Shown one piece after another: positions 9,728 to 19,254 of a DNA stretch of 64,000 nt. The notes beneath the pieces were generated by a model, which was not told the origin of the DNA, ran no database searches, and saw nothing but the letters and a program-made list of their open reading frames with translations. A program made the position numbers and the translations under genes. Positions within the stretch are counted from its first letter, which is position 1. The number at the start of each line of letters is the position of its first letter. This DNA is from Symbiodinium natans (taxonomy: Eukaryota; Sar; Dinophyceae; Suessiales; Symbiodiniaceae): positions 1,232,025 to 1,296,024 of the forward strand of contig CAJNDS010000001.1 of assembly GCA_905221605.1 (NCBI GenBank). The letters are read 5' to 3'.

Positions 9728-11062
9728 TTAACAGGTGTGTACCGAAAAAATGCGTGAGGAGAAGCACCGTAGGGAGTTGGGAAGCTGCACCCCTTCCAAG
9801 CTCTGGTTGTAACGGTGGCCGAAGGTCAAAGTCTGCAAGCCGCAGGGAAGCTGCACCCCCTCCAAGCTGTGGTTGAACCTATTACCGAAGGTCAAGGCCT
9901 GTAGGCCGCAAGGAAGCTGCACCTCTTCCATGCTTTGGTTGAATGAAGCGCCGAAGGTCAAGGTCTGTAGGCCGCTGGGAAGTTGCACCCCTTCAAGGCT
10001 CTGGTTGAATCTGCTGCCGAAGGTCAAGGTCTGCAGGCCGCTGGGAAGCTGCACCCGTTCCAAGGTCCTGTTGAAACAAACGCCGAAGGTCAGGGCCTGT
10101 AGTCCGCTGGGAAACTGCACCCCGTCCAAGTTGGGGTTGAATGAGTAGCCGAAAGTCAAGGTCTGTAGGCCGCTAGGAAGCTGCACCCCCTCCAAGCTCT
10201 GGTTGAGAATGTTCGTGAAACTCAAGGTTTGTAGGCCGCAAGGAAGCTGCACCCCTTCCAGGCTCTGGTTGAAGCCCGTGCCGAAGGTCAGAGTCTGAAG
10301 GCTGCTGGGAAGTTGTACCCCTTCAAGGCTCTGGTTGAAGCTGCTGCCGAAGGTCAGGGTCTGTAGGCCGCTAGGAAGCCGCACCCCCTCCAATCTCTGG
10401 TTGAACATGTCGCCGAAGGTCAAGGTCTGTAGGCTGCTGGGAAGCTGCACTCCTTCCAAGCTTTGGTTGAAAAAGTGGCCGAAGGTGAAGGTCTGTAGAT
10501 TGCTGGGAAGCTGCACCCCTTGCAAGCTCTGGTTGAAGTTCATGCCAAAGGTCAAGGTCTGTAGGCTGGTGGGAAGCTGCACTCCTTCCAAGCTCTGGTT
10601 GAAACAGTTGCCGAAGGTCAAGGTCTGTACGCCGCTGGGAAGTTGCACCCCTTCCAAGCCCTGGTTGAAATTACAGCCGAAGGTCAAGGTCTGTAGGCTG
10701 CTGGGAAGTTGAACCCCTTCCAAGCTCTGGTTGAAAAAGTCACCGAAGGCCAAGGAAACAACTGCAACCATGGCATCCGTGTCGTCATCCAAGCCTGTCC
10801 CTGCTAATGCTCGCATTATGCTGCGTGCCGAGCAGCCTGCGCCAAATTCACGAGCCACGTATGTGAGCTCTCGGCTTTCAGCTTGTTTTAGCAGCGGCTG
10901 ATGCAGGTCGAGAACACAGCCACCTGAAGTCAGCACGAGTGACTCTGCAGAATGGCCAACACTTCCTGCGACGCGTCTCCGCACATCCAGCCCCGTTTCC
11001 ACATCGTCCACGTGGAGCTCAAACGTCGACCCGGCAACGCTATGGATGGTCAACGGGCGCAT
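9728..11062 (-). CDS. Ubiquitin-like/FNIP-repeat protein 1
   Basis: A single uninterrupted frame of 444 codons starts at ATG 11062. Residues 1 to about 75 resemble a ubiquitin-like beta-grasp domain (MRPLTIHSVAGSTFEL ... LVLTSGG). After a short linker come about 15 repeats of 22 residues with the pattern FNQSLEGVQLPSGLQTLTFG, the FNIP (IP22) type of leucine-rich repeat known mainly from Dictyostelium and expanded in dinoflagellates. The protein ends in a degenerate repeat and a short tail. Function is unknown; the repeats suggest a binding solenoid. The gene has no introns, unlike everything around it. A paralog lies at 15415-17361. The antisense frames (KVCRPLGSCTPSKLWLK-like) are shadows of the 66-bp repeat. 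A 30-bp heptamer-bearing insertion sits 9 bases upstream of the ATG compared with the paralog. Confidence 0.85.
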   Translation of the reverse strand: MRPLTIHSVAGSTFELHVDDVETGLDVRRRVAGSVGHSAESLVLTSGGCVLDLHQPLLKQAESRELTYVAREFGAGCSARSIMRALAGTGLDDDTDAMVAVVSLAFGDFFNQSLEGVQLPSSLQTLTFGCNFNQGLEGVQLPSGVQTLTFGNCFNQSLEGVQLPTSLQTLTFGMNFNQSLQGVQLPSNLQTFTFGHFFNQSLEGVQLPSSLQTLTFGDMFNQRLEGVRLPSGLQTLTFGSSFNQSLEGVQLPSSLQTLTFGTGFNQSLEGVQLPCGLQTLSFTNILNQSLEGVQLPSGLQTLTFGYSFNPNLDGVQFPSGLQALTFGVCFNRTLERVQLPSGLQTLTFGSRFNQSLEGVQLPSGLQTLTFGASFNQSMEEVQLPCGLQALTFGNRFNHSLEGVQLPCGLQTLTFGHRYNQSLEGVQLPNSLRCFSSRIFSVHTC

Positions 11063-11071
11063 GCCGGCGCC

Positions 11072-11101
11072 TCCCTAAACCTTAAACCCAAAACGAAGTA
11101 T
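11072..11101. repeat. 30-bp heptamer-bearing insertion in 5' flank
   Basis: The upstream regions of the two FNIP paralogs align base for base except for this block, absent at 17370/17371. It contains CCCTAAACCTTAAACCC. See findings. Confidence 0.65.
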
Positions 11102-11906
11102 GCCCACCTCAACGTGCAAGACGACTCGACAGGACTCGACGAACCACGGCGCAGAAGTGCGCTACCTAGTTCGTCATTGTCATAGGGAATCAAGTACCTG
11201 ATTCCTCAAGCATATAAAACCCTAAACCATAAACCCTAAACCCTAAACCCTAAACCCTAAACCCTAAACCCTAAACCCTAAACCCTAAACCCCTCTGAGG
11301 GCTTGCGGGGTGTCGGCTTTACAGCTCCAGACCTGCTTCGATGCAGGAGGCGCCCAAGGTGTGCTGTGGCTTAGGGCTTCAGGGTTCAGGGTTTAGGGTT
11401 TAGGGTTTAGGGGTTGAGGTTGTTTTTTTGGTTTAGGGGTTTAGGGTCTAGGGCTTGGGGTTTAGGTTTAGGGCCCAGGGTTTAGGGTTTAGGGTTTAGG
11501 GCTAGGGCTTCAGGGTTTAAGGGCTTCAGATGTTTCAGGGCTTGGAACTCACGGGACAGCTTCGGGTTTCAGGGTTTGCGCGCAAGAGTCTGCAGTGTAT
11601 GGGCTTGGTCCGTCGATGTTTCGATTCATGCTAAGTCGGCCCTGAGCCCGAAACCCGAAACCCGAAACCCTAAACCCGAAACCCTAAACCCGAAACCCTA
11701 AGCCCTAAGCCCTAAACCCCCCACACAATTCTTGATGGAAGCACTGCACGCAGGAGCAAACTCGCGCCCGACAATGTCCCCAAACAAGCCTAAAGCCATA
11801 CCATACTACAGCATCATGTATGATCATATTTAGGGTTTAGGGTTTTGGGGTTTAGGGTTTTGGGGTTTAGGGTTTAGGGTTTAGGGTTTAGGGTTTAGGG
11901 TTTAGG
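11102..11906. repeat. Heptamer arrays upstream of FNIP gene 1
   Basis: A perfect CCCTAAA array lies at 11217-11290, then G-rich units at 11375-11520, C-rich CCCGAAA variants at 11650-11725 and TTTAGGG at 11830-11905. The island 11310-11370 (CTCCAGACCTGCTTCGATGCAGG) resembles the one at 17690-17725 upstream of FNIP gene 2, so the duplication probably included flanks. Confidence 0.65.
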
Positions 11907-12598
11907 TTATCTAAGTTCTAGAGATATGTGGGGTATGGTTTCTAGTCCAGCTAGAGGGGTCTAGACGTCAGGGCTTTGACGAGGCGACGATGGGATGACG
12001 ACGGCGCGACGACGGGGTGGCGACGGGGCGACGACGGTGTGACGACGGCGCGACGACAGGGTGCGATGGCGCGACGACGGGCTGACGACGGGGGGACGAC
12101 GGCTGTCGCGCCGTCGTCGCGCCGTCGTCGCGCCATCGTCGCGCCGTCGTCGCGCCGTCGTCCCGCCGTCGTCCCGCCGTCGTCCCGCCGTCGTCCCGCC
12201 GTCGTCCCGCCGTCATAAGGCCTAGTTTGGGCTTAAACTTGGCCTTATGACGGGAAATAAGGCCTAGTTTGGGCTAAATAAGGCCTAGTTTGGGCTTAAA
12301 CTAGGCCTTATGACGGCGTGACGACGGCGCGACGACGGCTCGACGACGGCGCGACAGCCGTCGTCCCCCCGTCGTCCCTCCGTCGTCCCCCCGTCGTCCC
12401 CCCGTCGTCCCCCCGTCGTCCCCCCGGCGTCCTGCCGTCGTCCCCCCGTCATCCTGCCGTCGTCCCTCCGTCGTCTTGCCCTCGTCCCTCCGTGGTCCCA
12501 CCATCGTCCCTCCGTCGTCCCACCGTCGTCCCTCCGTCGTTTTGCCGTCGTCCTACTTTTGTTGTGTGGACTAACACATATCTTTAGAACTTAGATAA
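11907..12598. mobile_element. Foldback element with GACGACGG-type arms
   Basis: Terminal inverted repeats of 24 bp (TTATCTAAGTTCTA at 11907 and its complement ending at 12598) match at 23 of 24 positions and abut TTTAGGG sequence on both sides. Inside, GACGACGGCGC-like 9-mer arrays are followed by their complement, giving two large inverted arms (about 11978-12212 and 12312-12560). The centre holds hairpins built on ATAAGGCCTAGTTTGGGC. The open frames on both strands (RRRDDG / PSSRRR) are repeat translations. No transposase is present, so it is probably non-autonomous. Confidence 0.75.
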
Positions 12599-12599
12599 G

Positions 12600-13148
12600 G
12601 TTTAGGGTTATATACAGCTACTACAAGAGACGCACTCTCCGAAGTGCTGCTAGGCCACCGAGGCCCCATTGTGGTCCTGCGAGCGAGCTACCGTTCTAGG
12701 TCTTTTGGGGTCTTTGGGGGTTTGGGGTCTTTGGGGTTTGGGGGTTTTGGGGTTTTTTGGGGGTTTTGGGGGGTTTTGGGGTTTTGGGGTTTAGGGTTTA
12801 GGGTTTAGGGTTTAGGGTTTAGGACTTCGAGTCCCATGTCTTCCAGCATAGCCCACTTGAGGAAGACTCCCTGAATCAACGACCTCCTGAATCCTAAACC
12901 CTAAACCCTAAACCCACTAAGTCGGACTTTGCTTTTTGGGAGCACGCCATAGTTCACGGATAATTGGGGGATCAGGGATGAGACAGGTGTGTGTGTGTGT
13001 GAGAGAGGGACTGCATTGTGTATACGCACACATGACACTGTAAACCCTAGACCCTCGGTCCTGAATATGGATAAGTGTGTATACATATATATATATATAA
13101 ACGGATGTAAACCGAAGACTTTCCCTGACAACCAGTGCAAGCGCAAAT
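12600..13148. other. Repeat-rich interval with one possible exon
   Basis: G-rich variants (GGGGTTTT-like) fill 12700-12820. The island 12828-12895 is open in both directions: minus FRRSLIQGVFLKWAMLEDMG, plus DFESHVFQHSPLEEDSL. A TG run at 12985-13000 and an AT run at about 13085 lie near the palindrome. Confidence 0.45.
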
Positions 13149-13444
13149 GAAATCTAGATGCACGCTGTGTTCTGGTGAAGAGATATGTACACATAGAACA
13201 TCCTTCCCCCCCCCCCTCCCCACTCCCGAAACCAACAAACTCCAACACACCCGGCAAATTAGAAAACGCACAATCACCTAAAGACTCCAGGCATCCCTTT
13301 TCACCTGAAGTCTTTAGGTGATTGTGCGTTTTCTAATTTGCCGGGTGTGTTGGAGTTTGTTGGTTTCGGGAGTGGGGAGGGGAGGGGAAGGATGTTCTAT
13401 GTGTACATATCTCTTCACCAGAACACAGCGTGCATCTAGATTTC
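13149..13444. repeat. Large palindrome, about 137-bp arms and 22-bp spacer
   Basis: The left arm 13149-13286 and the right arm 13309-13444 are near-perfect complements, differing only in the C/G homopolymer run. The spacer is 13287-13308. Open frames within it are palindrome artefacts. Confidence 0.9.
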
Positions 13445-13449
13445 CCTGC

Positions 13450-13525
13450 CTGAACCCTAAACCCTAAACCCTAAACCCTACACCCCAAACCCTAAACCCT
13501 AAGCCCTAAACCCTAAACCCTAGAC
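13450..13525. repeat. CCCTAAA array
   Basis: A C-rich heptamer tract directly follows the palindrome and precedes the exon at 13527. Confidence 0.85.
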
Positions 13526-13526
13526 C

Positions 13527-13602
13527 CCTCCCCGGATGTCCAGCGACGCCGCGTCGAAGGGCTGCCAGCCCTCAGACAGGAGCTCCCGGAGCCTGTGCTT
13601 TA
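13527..13602 (-). CDS. Candidate internal exon
   Basis: The minus strand is open for 25 codons reading LKHRLRELLSEGWQPFDAAS, a helix-like sequence. It is flanked by CCCTAAA on the left and TTTAGGG on the right, the usual exon setting in this window. No family is recognised. Confidence 0.4.
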
Positions 13603-13603
13603 G

Positions 13604-13663
13604 GGGCTCTGGGGTTTAAGGGTTTGGGGTTTGGTTTAGGGTTTAGGGTTTAGGGTTTAGGGT

Positions 13664-13730
<67 letters not shown>

Positions 13731-13733
13731 GTT

Positions 13734-13765
<32 letters not shown>

Positions 13766-13949
13766 GGTTTGAGGGTTTAGGGTTTAGGGATTGAGGGTTG
13801 AGGGTTGAGGGTTTAGGGTTTAGGGTTGAGGGTTTAGGGTTTAGGGTGTAGGGTGTAGGGTTTAGGGCTTCTGGTTTGGGGTTTAGGGGCTCTGGGGTTT
13901 TAGGGTTTTGGGGTTCGGGATGAGGGTTTCGGGCTTAGGGTTTGCTGTA
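13604..13949. repeat. TTTAGGG and GGGTTGA variant array
   Basis: A homogeneous GGGTTGA heptamer block (about 13660-13830) is embedded in TTTAGGG units, an example of a single variant being amplified. Confidence 0.9.
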
Positions 13950-14048
13950 ATGTGGCGCAAATGCTGTGAAGGTTGGGATGCAGAACAGCCTCGAGACCTT
14001 CGTCAGGTGCGAAGAGCAGCTTTGGAACGATTGTGGAGCGTCAGCTAG
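13950..14048 (+). CDS. Small ORF or terminal exon
   Basis: An open frame of 32 codons runs from ATG 13950 to TAG 14048, reading MWRKCCEGWDAEQPRDLRQV then RRAALERLWSVS. Composition is protein-like and unlike the flanking repeats. GTTGGG and GTGCGA inside could be donors, so it may instead be two short exons. No family is recognised. Confidence 0.4.
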   Translation: MWRKCCEGWDAEQPRDLRQVRRAALERLWSVS

Positions 14049-14934
14049 TACTTTCTCCCACCCCCCCTGCCGTCCAAGGCGGCCAAGTCACCCTACCCCA
14101 TTCTTTTTAGGGTTTCAGCCTAAACTCAATTGCTTGTGGTGACGGATCAATCAAATCTAAGTAAGGATCAAAAGCATAAACCACAGGGATCACAAAGAAA
14201 TTAAATTCAGGATCAAAACAACAAATCAAGTAGGGTTTAGCGGTAGCTCTCCAAATTAGGGTCTCTTTTATTTAGAGAACTACCCATACACCTCGAAAAT
14301 ACGACATCTCTTGTAGGGTTGAGGGTTTAGGGTTTAGAGTTAGGGTTTCAGGTCAAGGTTTAGCGAGCCTTTCTACTGTGAACTGTCAAGAAGGATGCGC
14401 CCCTGAGGCTTAGGCAAACTGCCGAAAAAGAAGGCTTCAGACAGCCCGCAGCCCTAAGCCCCCAAGCCCCAAGCGCTAAACCCTAAACCCTGGCCCTAAA
14501 CCCTAAATCCGAAACACTAAACCCTAAACCCGAAACCCTAAACCCTAAACCCGATTAAACCTATGCGAAAAGCTGAACCACTCCGAGCCTCGGCGTGTTG
14601 CCGCAGCGCGCAGCCTCTAGGCCACTGCTTTGGGTGTGGGACTGCGCTACATTTCTTTGATAGGGTTTAGGGTTTAGGATTTAGGGTTTAGGGTTTAGGG
14701 TTTAGGGTTTGGGGTTTGGGGTTTGGGGTATGGGGTTTGGGGTTTGGGGTTTGGGGTTTGGGGTTTGGGGTTTGGGGTTTGGGGTTTTAGGGTTTAGGGT
14801 TTTAGGGTTTACGGCTCAGGGTTTAGGGTTTAGGGTTCAGAGTTCAGGGATTTGAGGTGTTGGGAATTCAGGGTTCGGGCTTGAGAGTTGAGGCGGTGTA
14901 GGTTGTTGGGATGTTCAAGGTTACTGTGGTTGGC
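14049..14934. other. AT-rich interval and heptamer arrays
   Basis: The stretch 14117-14290 is AT-rich with no coding signal. Heptamer tracts lie at 14470-14560 (C-rich) and 14660-14850 (G-rich, largely TTTGGGG). The island 14600-14650 shares CCACTGCTTTGGGTGT with one at 29812-29830, hinting at paralogous exons. Confidence 0.5.
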
Positions 14935-15330
14935 TGGCCCAGCAAAAAGAAAAACACTCGGGGCGGCCGGGGCACCTTTTTTTGATGTTCGGGACGCAGT
15001 TGGCCCAACAAAAAAAACACTCGGGGGCAGCCGGGGTGCGTTTTTGTTTGTTCGGGACGCGGCTGGCCCAGCAAAAAAAAAAAACTCGGGGGCGGCCGGG
15101 GCGCGATTTTTGTTTGGTTCGGCACGCGGCTGGCCGACCAAAAAAAACACTCCGGGCGCTTCTTTTTTTGGTTCGGGACGCGCCTGGTCACTCACTCACT
15201 TGCGGGCCGGGGGTCGTGTGGGCCTTCCTTCAGGGGCGCGTTTTTGCTTTTTTTCGGGACAAGTCTGGCCGAGCAAAAAGAAGGAAAAGGAAAAGAGCTG
15301 GCCGATAAAAAAAAAAAAAAAACAGGTTCC
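14935..15330. repeat. Minisatellite, roughly 62-66-bp unit
   Basis: Four to five imperfect copies of a unit contain GCTGGCCCAGCAAAAA, CTCGGGGGCGGCCGGGG and TTTTTGTTTGTTCGGGACG. Open frames on both strands are translations of the unit. It lies just beyond the 3' end of FNIP gene 2. Confidence 0.8.
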
Positions 15331-15414
15331 GTTAGGGTTACCAAGCCAGAAGATCTGGGTCTGAAGGGCATGAGGCGTTCTGCATTCCGCGCATGTTTTC
15401 CGCGCCTAGATCAT

Positions 15415-17361
15415 TCACAACTTCAGAGTTGAAGGTGTGTCTACCTGAAACCTGCGCAGGGAGAGGCGATGTAAGGAGTCGGGAAGCTGCACCCCTTCCA
15501 AGCTCTGGCAGAAGCTGTTGCCGAGGGTCAAGGTCCGTAGGCAGCTGGGAAGCTGCACCCCTTGCAAGCTCTGGTTGAAATAGTGGCCAAAGTTCAATGT
15601 CTGCAAGCTGCTGGGAAGCTGCACCCCTTGCAAGCTCTGGTTGAAGGTGTTGCCGAGGGCCAAGGTCTGTAGGCTGCTGGGAAGCTGCACCCCTTCCAAG
15701 CTCTGGTTGAAGTTTGCTCCGAAGGTCAAGGTCTGCAGGCCGCTGGGAAGCTGCGCCCCTTCCAAGCTCTGGTTGAATCTGTCGCCGAAGGTCAAGGTCT
15801 GTAGGCTGCTGGGAAGCTGCACCCCTTCCAAGCCCTGGTTGAAATTACGGCCGAAGGTCAAGGTCTGTAGGCTGCTGGGCATCTGCACCCCCTGCAAGCT
15901 CTGATTGAAAAACATGCCAAAGGTCAAGGTTTGTAGGCTGCTGGGAAGCTGCACCCCTTCCAAGATCTGGTTGAAACGGTGGCCGAAGGTCAAGGTCTGC
16001 AAGCCGCTGGGAAGATGCACCCCCTGCAAGCTCTGGTTGAAGGTGTGGCCGAAGGTCAAGGTGTGTAGGCCGCTGGGAAGTTGCACCGCTTCCAAGCTCT
16101 GGTCGAAATAGTTGGTGAAGGTCAAGGTCTGTAGGCCGATAGGAAGACGCACCTCTTCCAATGTCTGGTTGAACTTGTCGCCGAAGGTCAAGGTCTGTAG
16201 GCTGCTGGGAAGCTGCACCCCTTCCAAGGTCTGGTTGAAAAAGTGGCCGAAGGTCAAGGTCTGTAGACTGCTGGGAAGCTGCACCGCTTGCAAACTCTGG
16301 TTGAAGTTCATGCCAAAGGTCAAGGTCTGTAGGCCGCTGGGAAGCTGCACTCCTTCCAACGTCTGGTTGAAACAATGGCCGAAGGTCAAGGTCTGCAAGC
16401 CGCGGGGAAGCGGCACCCCTTCCAATTTGTGGTTGAAATCAGTGCCGAAAGTCAAGGTCTGTAAGCCGCTGGGAAGCTGCACCCCTTCCAAGCTCTGGTT
16501 GAAATCAGTGCCGAAAGTCAAAGTCTGTAAGCCGCTGGGAAGCTGCACCCCTTCCAAGCTCTGGTTGAAGCTGTTGCCGAAGGTCAAGGCGTGTAGGCCG
16601 CTGGGAAGTTGCACCCCTTCCAAACTCGTGTTGCCAAGGGTCAAGGTCTGTAGGCCACTGGGAAGCTGCACCCCTTGCAAGCTCTGCTTGAAGCGCTGGT
16701 TGAAACAGTCGGCGAAGGTCAAGGTCTGTAGGCCGCTGGGAAGCTGCAGCCCTTCCAAGCTCTGCTTGAAGTTGCTGCCGAAGGCCAAGGTCTGTAGGCT
16801 GCTGGGAAGCCGCACCCCTTCCAAACTCTGGTTGAAGCTTGCTCCGAAGGTCAAGGTCTGCAGGCCGCTGGGAAGCTGCACCCCTTCCAAGCTCTGGTCG
16901 AAAGCATTGCCGAAAGCTACTGTCTGTAGGCTGCTGGGAAGCTGCACCCCTTTCAAGCTGCAGTTGAAATTCATGCCGAATGTCAAGGTCTGCAGGTCGC
17001 TGGGAAGCTGCACCCCTTGCAAGCTCTCGTTGAAAAAGTTGCCGAAGGTCAAGGCAACAACGGCATCCAAGGCATCGGTGCAATCACTCAACTCTGCTCT
17101 TGCCAACGCTCGCTCTACGCTCTGTGCTGCACGGCCTGCGCCAAGTTTCCGAACCACATACGTGAGCTCTTGGTTTTGAGTTTGTTGCAGCAGTGGCTGG
17201 TGCAGGTCAAGCAGGCGGTCACCTGAAGTCAGCACGAGTGACGTTGCGGAAAGGCCAACACTTCCTGCGACACGTCTCCGCACATCCAGCCCGGTTTCCG
17301 CATCGTCCACGCAGAGCTCAAACGTCGACCCGGCAACACTGTGTATGGTCAACGGCCGCAT
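15415..17361 (-). CDS. Ubiquitin-like/FNIP-repeat protein 2
   Basis: An uninterrupted frame of 648 codons runs from ATG 17361, chosen because it aligns with the ATG of the paralog at 11062; an upstream GTG at 17376 is not needed. The N-terminal 75 residues (MRPLTIHSVAGSTFEL) are nearly identical to FNIP protein 1. About 24 repeats of 22 residues follow. Two repeats are irregular: one is extended (FNQRFKQSLQGVQL) and the next is shortened (LGNTSLEGVQL), pointing to unequal exchange inside the array. The last repeat decays into VDTPSTLKL. It has no introns. The homologous 3' and 5' flanks of the two genes show a segmental or retro-duplication. Role unknown; probably a binding solenoid. Confidence 0.85.
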   Translation of the reverse strand: MRPLTIHSVAGSTFELCVDDAETGLDVRRRVAGSVGLSATSLVLTSGDRLLDLHQPLLQQTQNQELTYVVRKLGAGRAAQSVERALARAELSDCTDALDAVVALTFGNFFNESLQGVQLPSDLQTLTFGMNFNCSLKGVQLPSSLQTVAFGNAFDQSLEGVQLPSGLQTLTFGASFNQSLEGVRLPSSLQTLAFGSNFKQSLEGLQLPSGLQTLTFADCFNQRFKQSLQGVQLPSGLQTLTLGNTSLEGVQLPSGLHALTFGNSFNQSLEGVQLPSGLQTLTFGTDFNQSLEGVQLPSGLQTLTFGTDFNHKLEGVPLPRGLQTLTFGHCFNQTLEGVQLPSGLQTLTFGMNFNQSLQAVQLPSSLQTLTFGHFFNQTLEGVQLPSSLQTLTFGDKFNQTLEEVRLPIGLQTLTFTNYFDQSLEAVQLPSGLHTLTFGHTFNQSLQGVHLPSGLQTLTFGHRFNQILEGVQLPSSLQTLTFGMFFNQSLQGVQMPSSLQTLTFGRNFNQGLEGVQLPSSLQTLTFGDRFNQSLEGAQLPSGLQTLTFGANFNQSLEGVQLPSSLQTLALGNTFNQSLQGVQLPSSLQTLNFGHYFNQSLQGVQLPSCLRTLTLGNSFCQSLEGVQLPDSLHRLSLRRFQVDTPSTLKL

Positions 17362-19190
17362 GCTGGCGCCACCCACGTCTACGTGCCAGACGACGCGACA
17401 AGACTCGACATGGCGCAGAAATGAGTGGACATTTCAGATAATAACTTAATACCAATACAAAGAATTAGGGAATTTGGTATGTACCTCATGTCCCCAACTC
17501 TAACCCTTCAAGGGCTTCTACAGGGAAACCAATTCCCTAACTGGGCTCCTTGCGTGTAGCGTGACTTGACAAAAGAAAACCTGATTCACACAGGGGGTGT
17601 TTTCCAAGCAAAAGAGATATTGATATTGAATACATAATTACTGAGAAGTGGTACAGCATCTGATCTGGGGCTTATGGGGCTTCGGCTTTAGGCCTACAGA
17701 CCTGCTTCTGCACTGTCTCAGCAAATCCTAAACCCTTAAACCCGAAACCCCGAGCCCAAACCCCGCCCGACTTGGGTTTTATTGGGTGATACTAGGAGGA
17801 ACCCCCAACGGGGACCCTTCATCCTACTACTTGTATCCCCAGACCCTAAACCCTAAACCCTAAACTGTAAACCCTAAACCCTAAACCGTAAACCCAAAAA
17901 ACCTCAACCCTAAATCACCCTAAACTCTAAACCCTAAACCCTAAACCCTAAACCCAAAACCCTAAACCCTAAACCCTAAACCCTAGCCCTAAACCCGAAA
18001 CCCATCGGACTTTCAGGCTCATCGAATCGGACTGACCCTCGTACACCCAAAGAAACTCTGCCCAGGGGGTTCAGGGTTCAGGGTTTAGGGTTTAGGGTTT
18101 AGGGTTTAGGGTTTAGGCTTTAGGCTTTAGGGTTTAGGCTTTAGGGTTTAGGGTTTAGGGTTTAGGGAAAATGCGGCCCCAAACTGTCTGTTCTTTGGAG
18201 GTTGAGGATTTGGATTTAGGGCTTAGGGCTTGGGGCTTGGGGCTTGGGGCTTGGGGCTTGGGGCTTGGGGCTTGGGGCTTGGGGCTTGGGGCTTGGGGCT
18301 TGGGGCTTGGGGTTTGGGGTTTGGGGTTTGGGGTTTAGGGTTTAGGGTTTGGGGTTGAGGGGGTTTATGACCTCCTGGCTTGCAAGGTTGGGATTACAGG
18401 TGCATCCAACGCCCACCCAAAGCCCCGGCCCTCTGTCCCAAAGGAAGAAACTCCTAAATCCTAAGCCCCTTTAAGGTCTGGGTGGTTCTTAGTAGGGAAT
18501 GAGGGGATGAGGTACCCTATATATATATATATATATATACATTATATCCTTAAGGGATTATCTGGGGCCCCAAAATCCCTCAGTCCGTACTGAGAAACAG
18601 GGGGATGTTTTGGGGTTCAGGTACGGATGTTCTGCATATACTGTCCGTAATGGGGATTTTAGTACCCCTTGTCAGAATACCTATTAGTAAGGAGTGTTAG
18701 TATAAGGGGGAACATCACAAGTTTTTGGGGTTTAGGGCCAAAACCCAAACCAAACATCTAAACCCGACGCCCCTCTACACCCTGTGCAATCCCTGGCCGA
18801 ATGCATACCCGAAACCCTAAACCCTAAACTTGCCTCCAGGCCCTCGTTCGCAGGGAGGGACCGCGCTTCATCCTCGGCAGGACCCCCAACGCCCCCCCGA
18901 GCCCCAAACCCAAAAAACAAACAGAGCACGAAGCCTCCCAAAAACCAAAGCCGAGCAGAGGAACCAAACCCCAAACCCCAACCCCCAACACCAAATCACC
19001 AAACCCCAAACCCCAAACCTTCAGCGCTACGCAACCGGCGTGGGGTTAAAGGTTTGAGGGTTTGAGGGCTGAGGGTTTATGGTTAGGGCTGTAGGGTTTT
19101 AGGGCTTTCAGGTTTGAGGTCTTTGAGGACTTTGAGGGTTTTGGGGCGTATTGGGGCGGGTTTTGGTGGTCGGACCTCTAGTCCTATACT
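17362..19190. other. Non-coding flank, heptamer arrays and AT microsatellite
   Basis: An AT-richer flank (17440-17680) is followed by CCCTAAA arrays (17840-17990), TTTAGGG (18065-18165), a GGGGCTT heptamer block (18218-18310), a TA microsatellite (18518-18540), MITE copy 2 and a CCCCAAA-rich tract (18960-19015). The island 18390-18450 is open on both strands. No gene is supported. Confidence 0.6.
18625..18716. mobile_element. MITE family A, diverged copy 2
   Basis: The ends GGATGTTCTGCATATACTGT and GTGTTAGTATAAGGGGGAAC (followed by ATC) match the family-A termini. The internal GGGGATTTTAGTACCCC also matches. The ends have decayed and no target duplication remains. Confidence 0.55.
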
Positions 19191-19194
19191 CTCC

Positions 19195-19249
19195 CGGACG
19201 CATCCTCGATTCTGGGAAGTCTGCCGCCGAAGCTCTCTCTGCACCAGGC
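19195..19249 (-). CDS. Isolated C-type-lectin exon
   Basis: After acceptor tgcggcag the minus strand reads AWCRESFGGRLPRIEDASG. This fits the first half of a C-type-lectin domain, where a Cys is followed by a GG.L..I pattern, and resembles the lectin domains encoded at 63.8 kb. Flanking exons could not be found, so this may be one exon of a larger gene or a relic. Confidence 0.4.
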
Positions 19250-19254
19250 CTGCC

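Noticed and set aside
11951-12587. Arg/Asp-rich and Pro/Ser/Arg-rich frames on both strands
   Set aside because: They are translations of the 9-bp minisatellite arms of the foldback element.
14830-15432. Overlapping frames of 60-158 codons
   Set aside because: Minisatellite unit translations, open on both strands with homopolymer Lys or Phe runs.
15641-17179. Plus-strand frames KVCRLLGSCTPSKLWLK and minus-strand alternatives inside the FNIP genes (also 9873-10712)
   Set aside because: They are shadows of the 66-bp repeat, which is a multiple of three and keeps all frames open. The FNIP frame has a start, a beta-grasp domain and a paralog.
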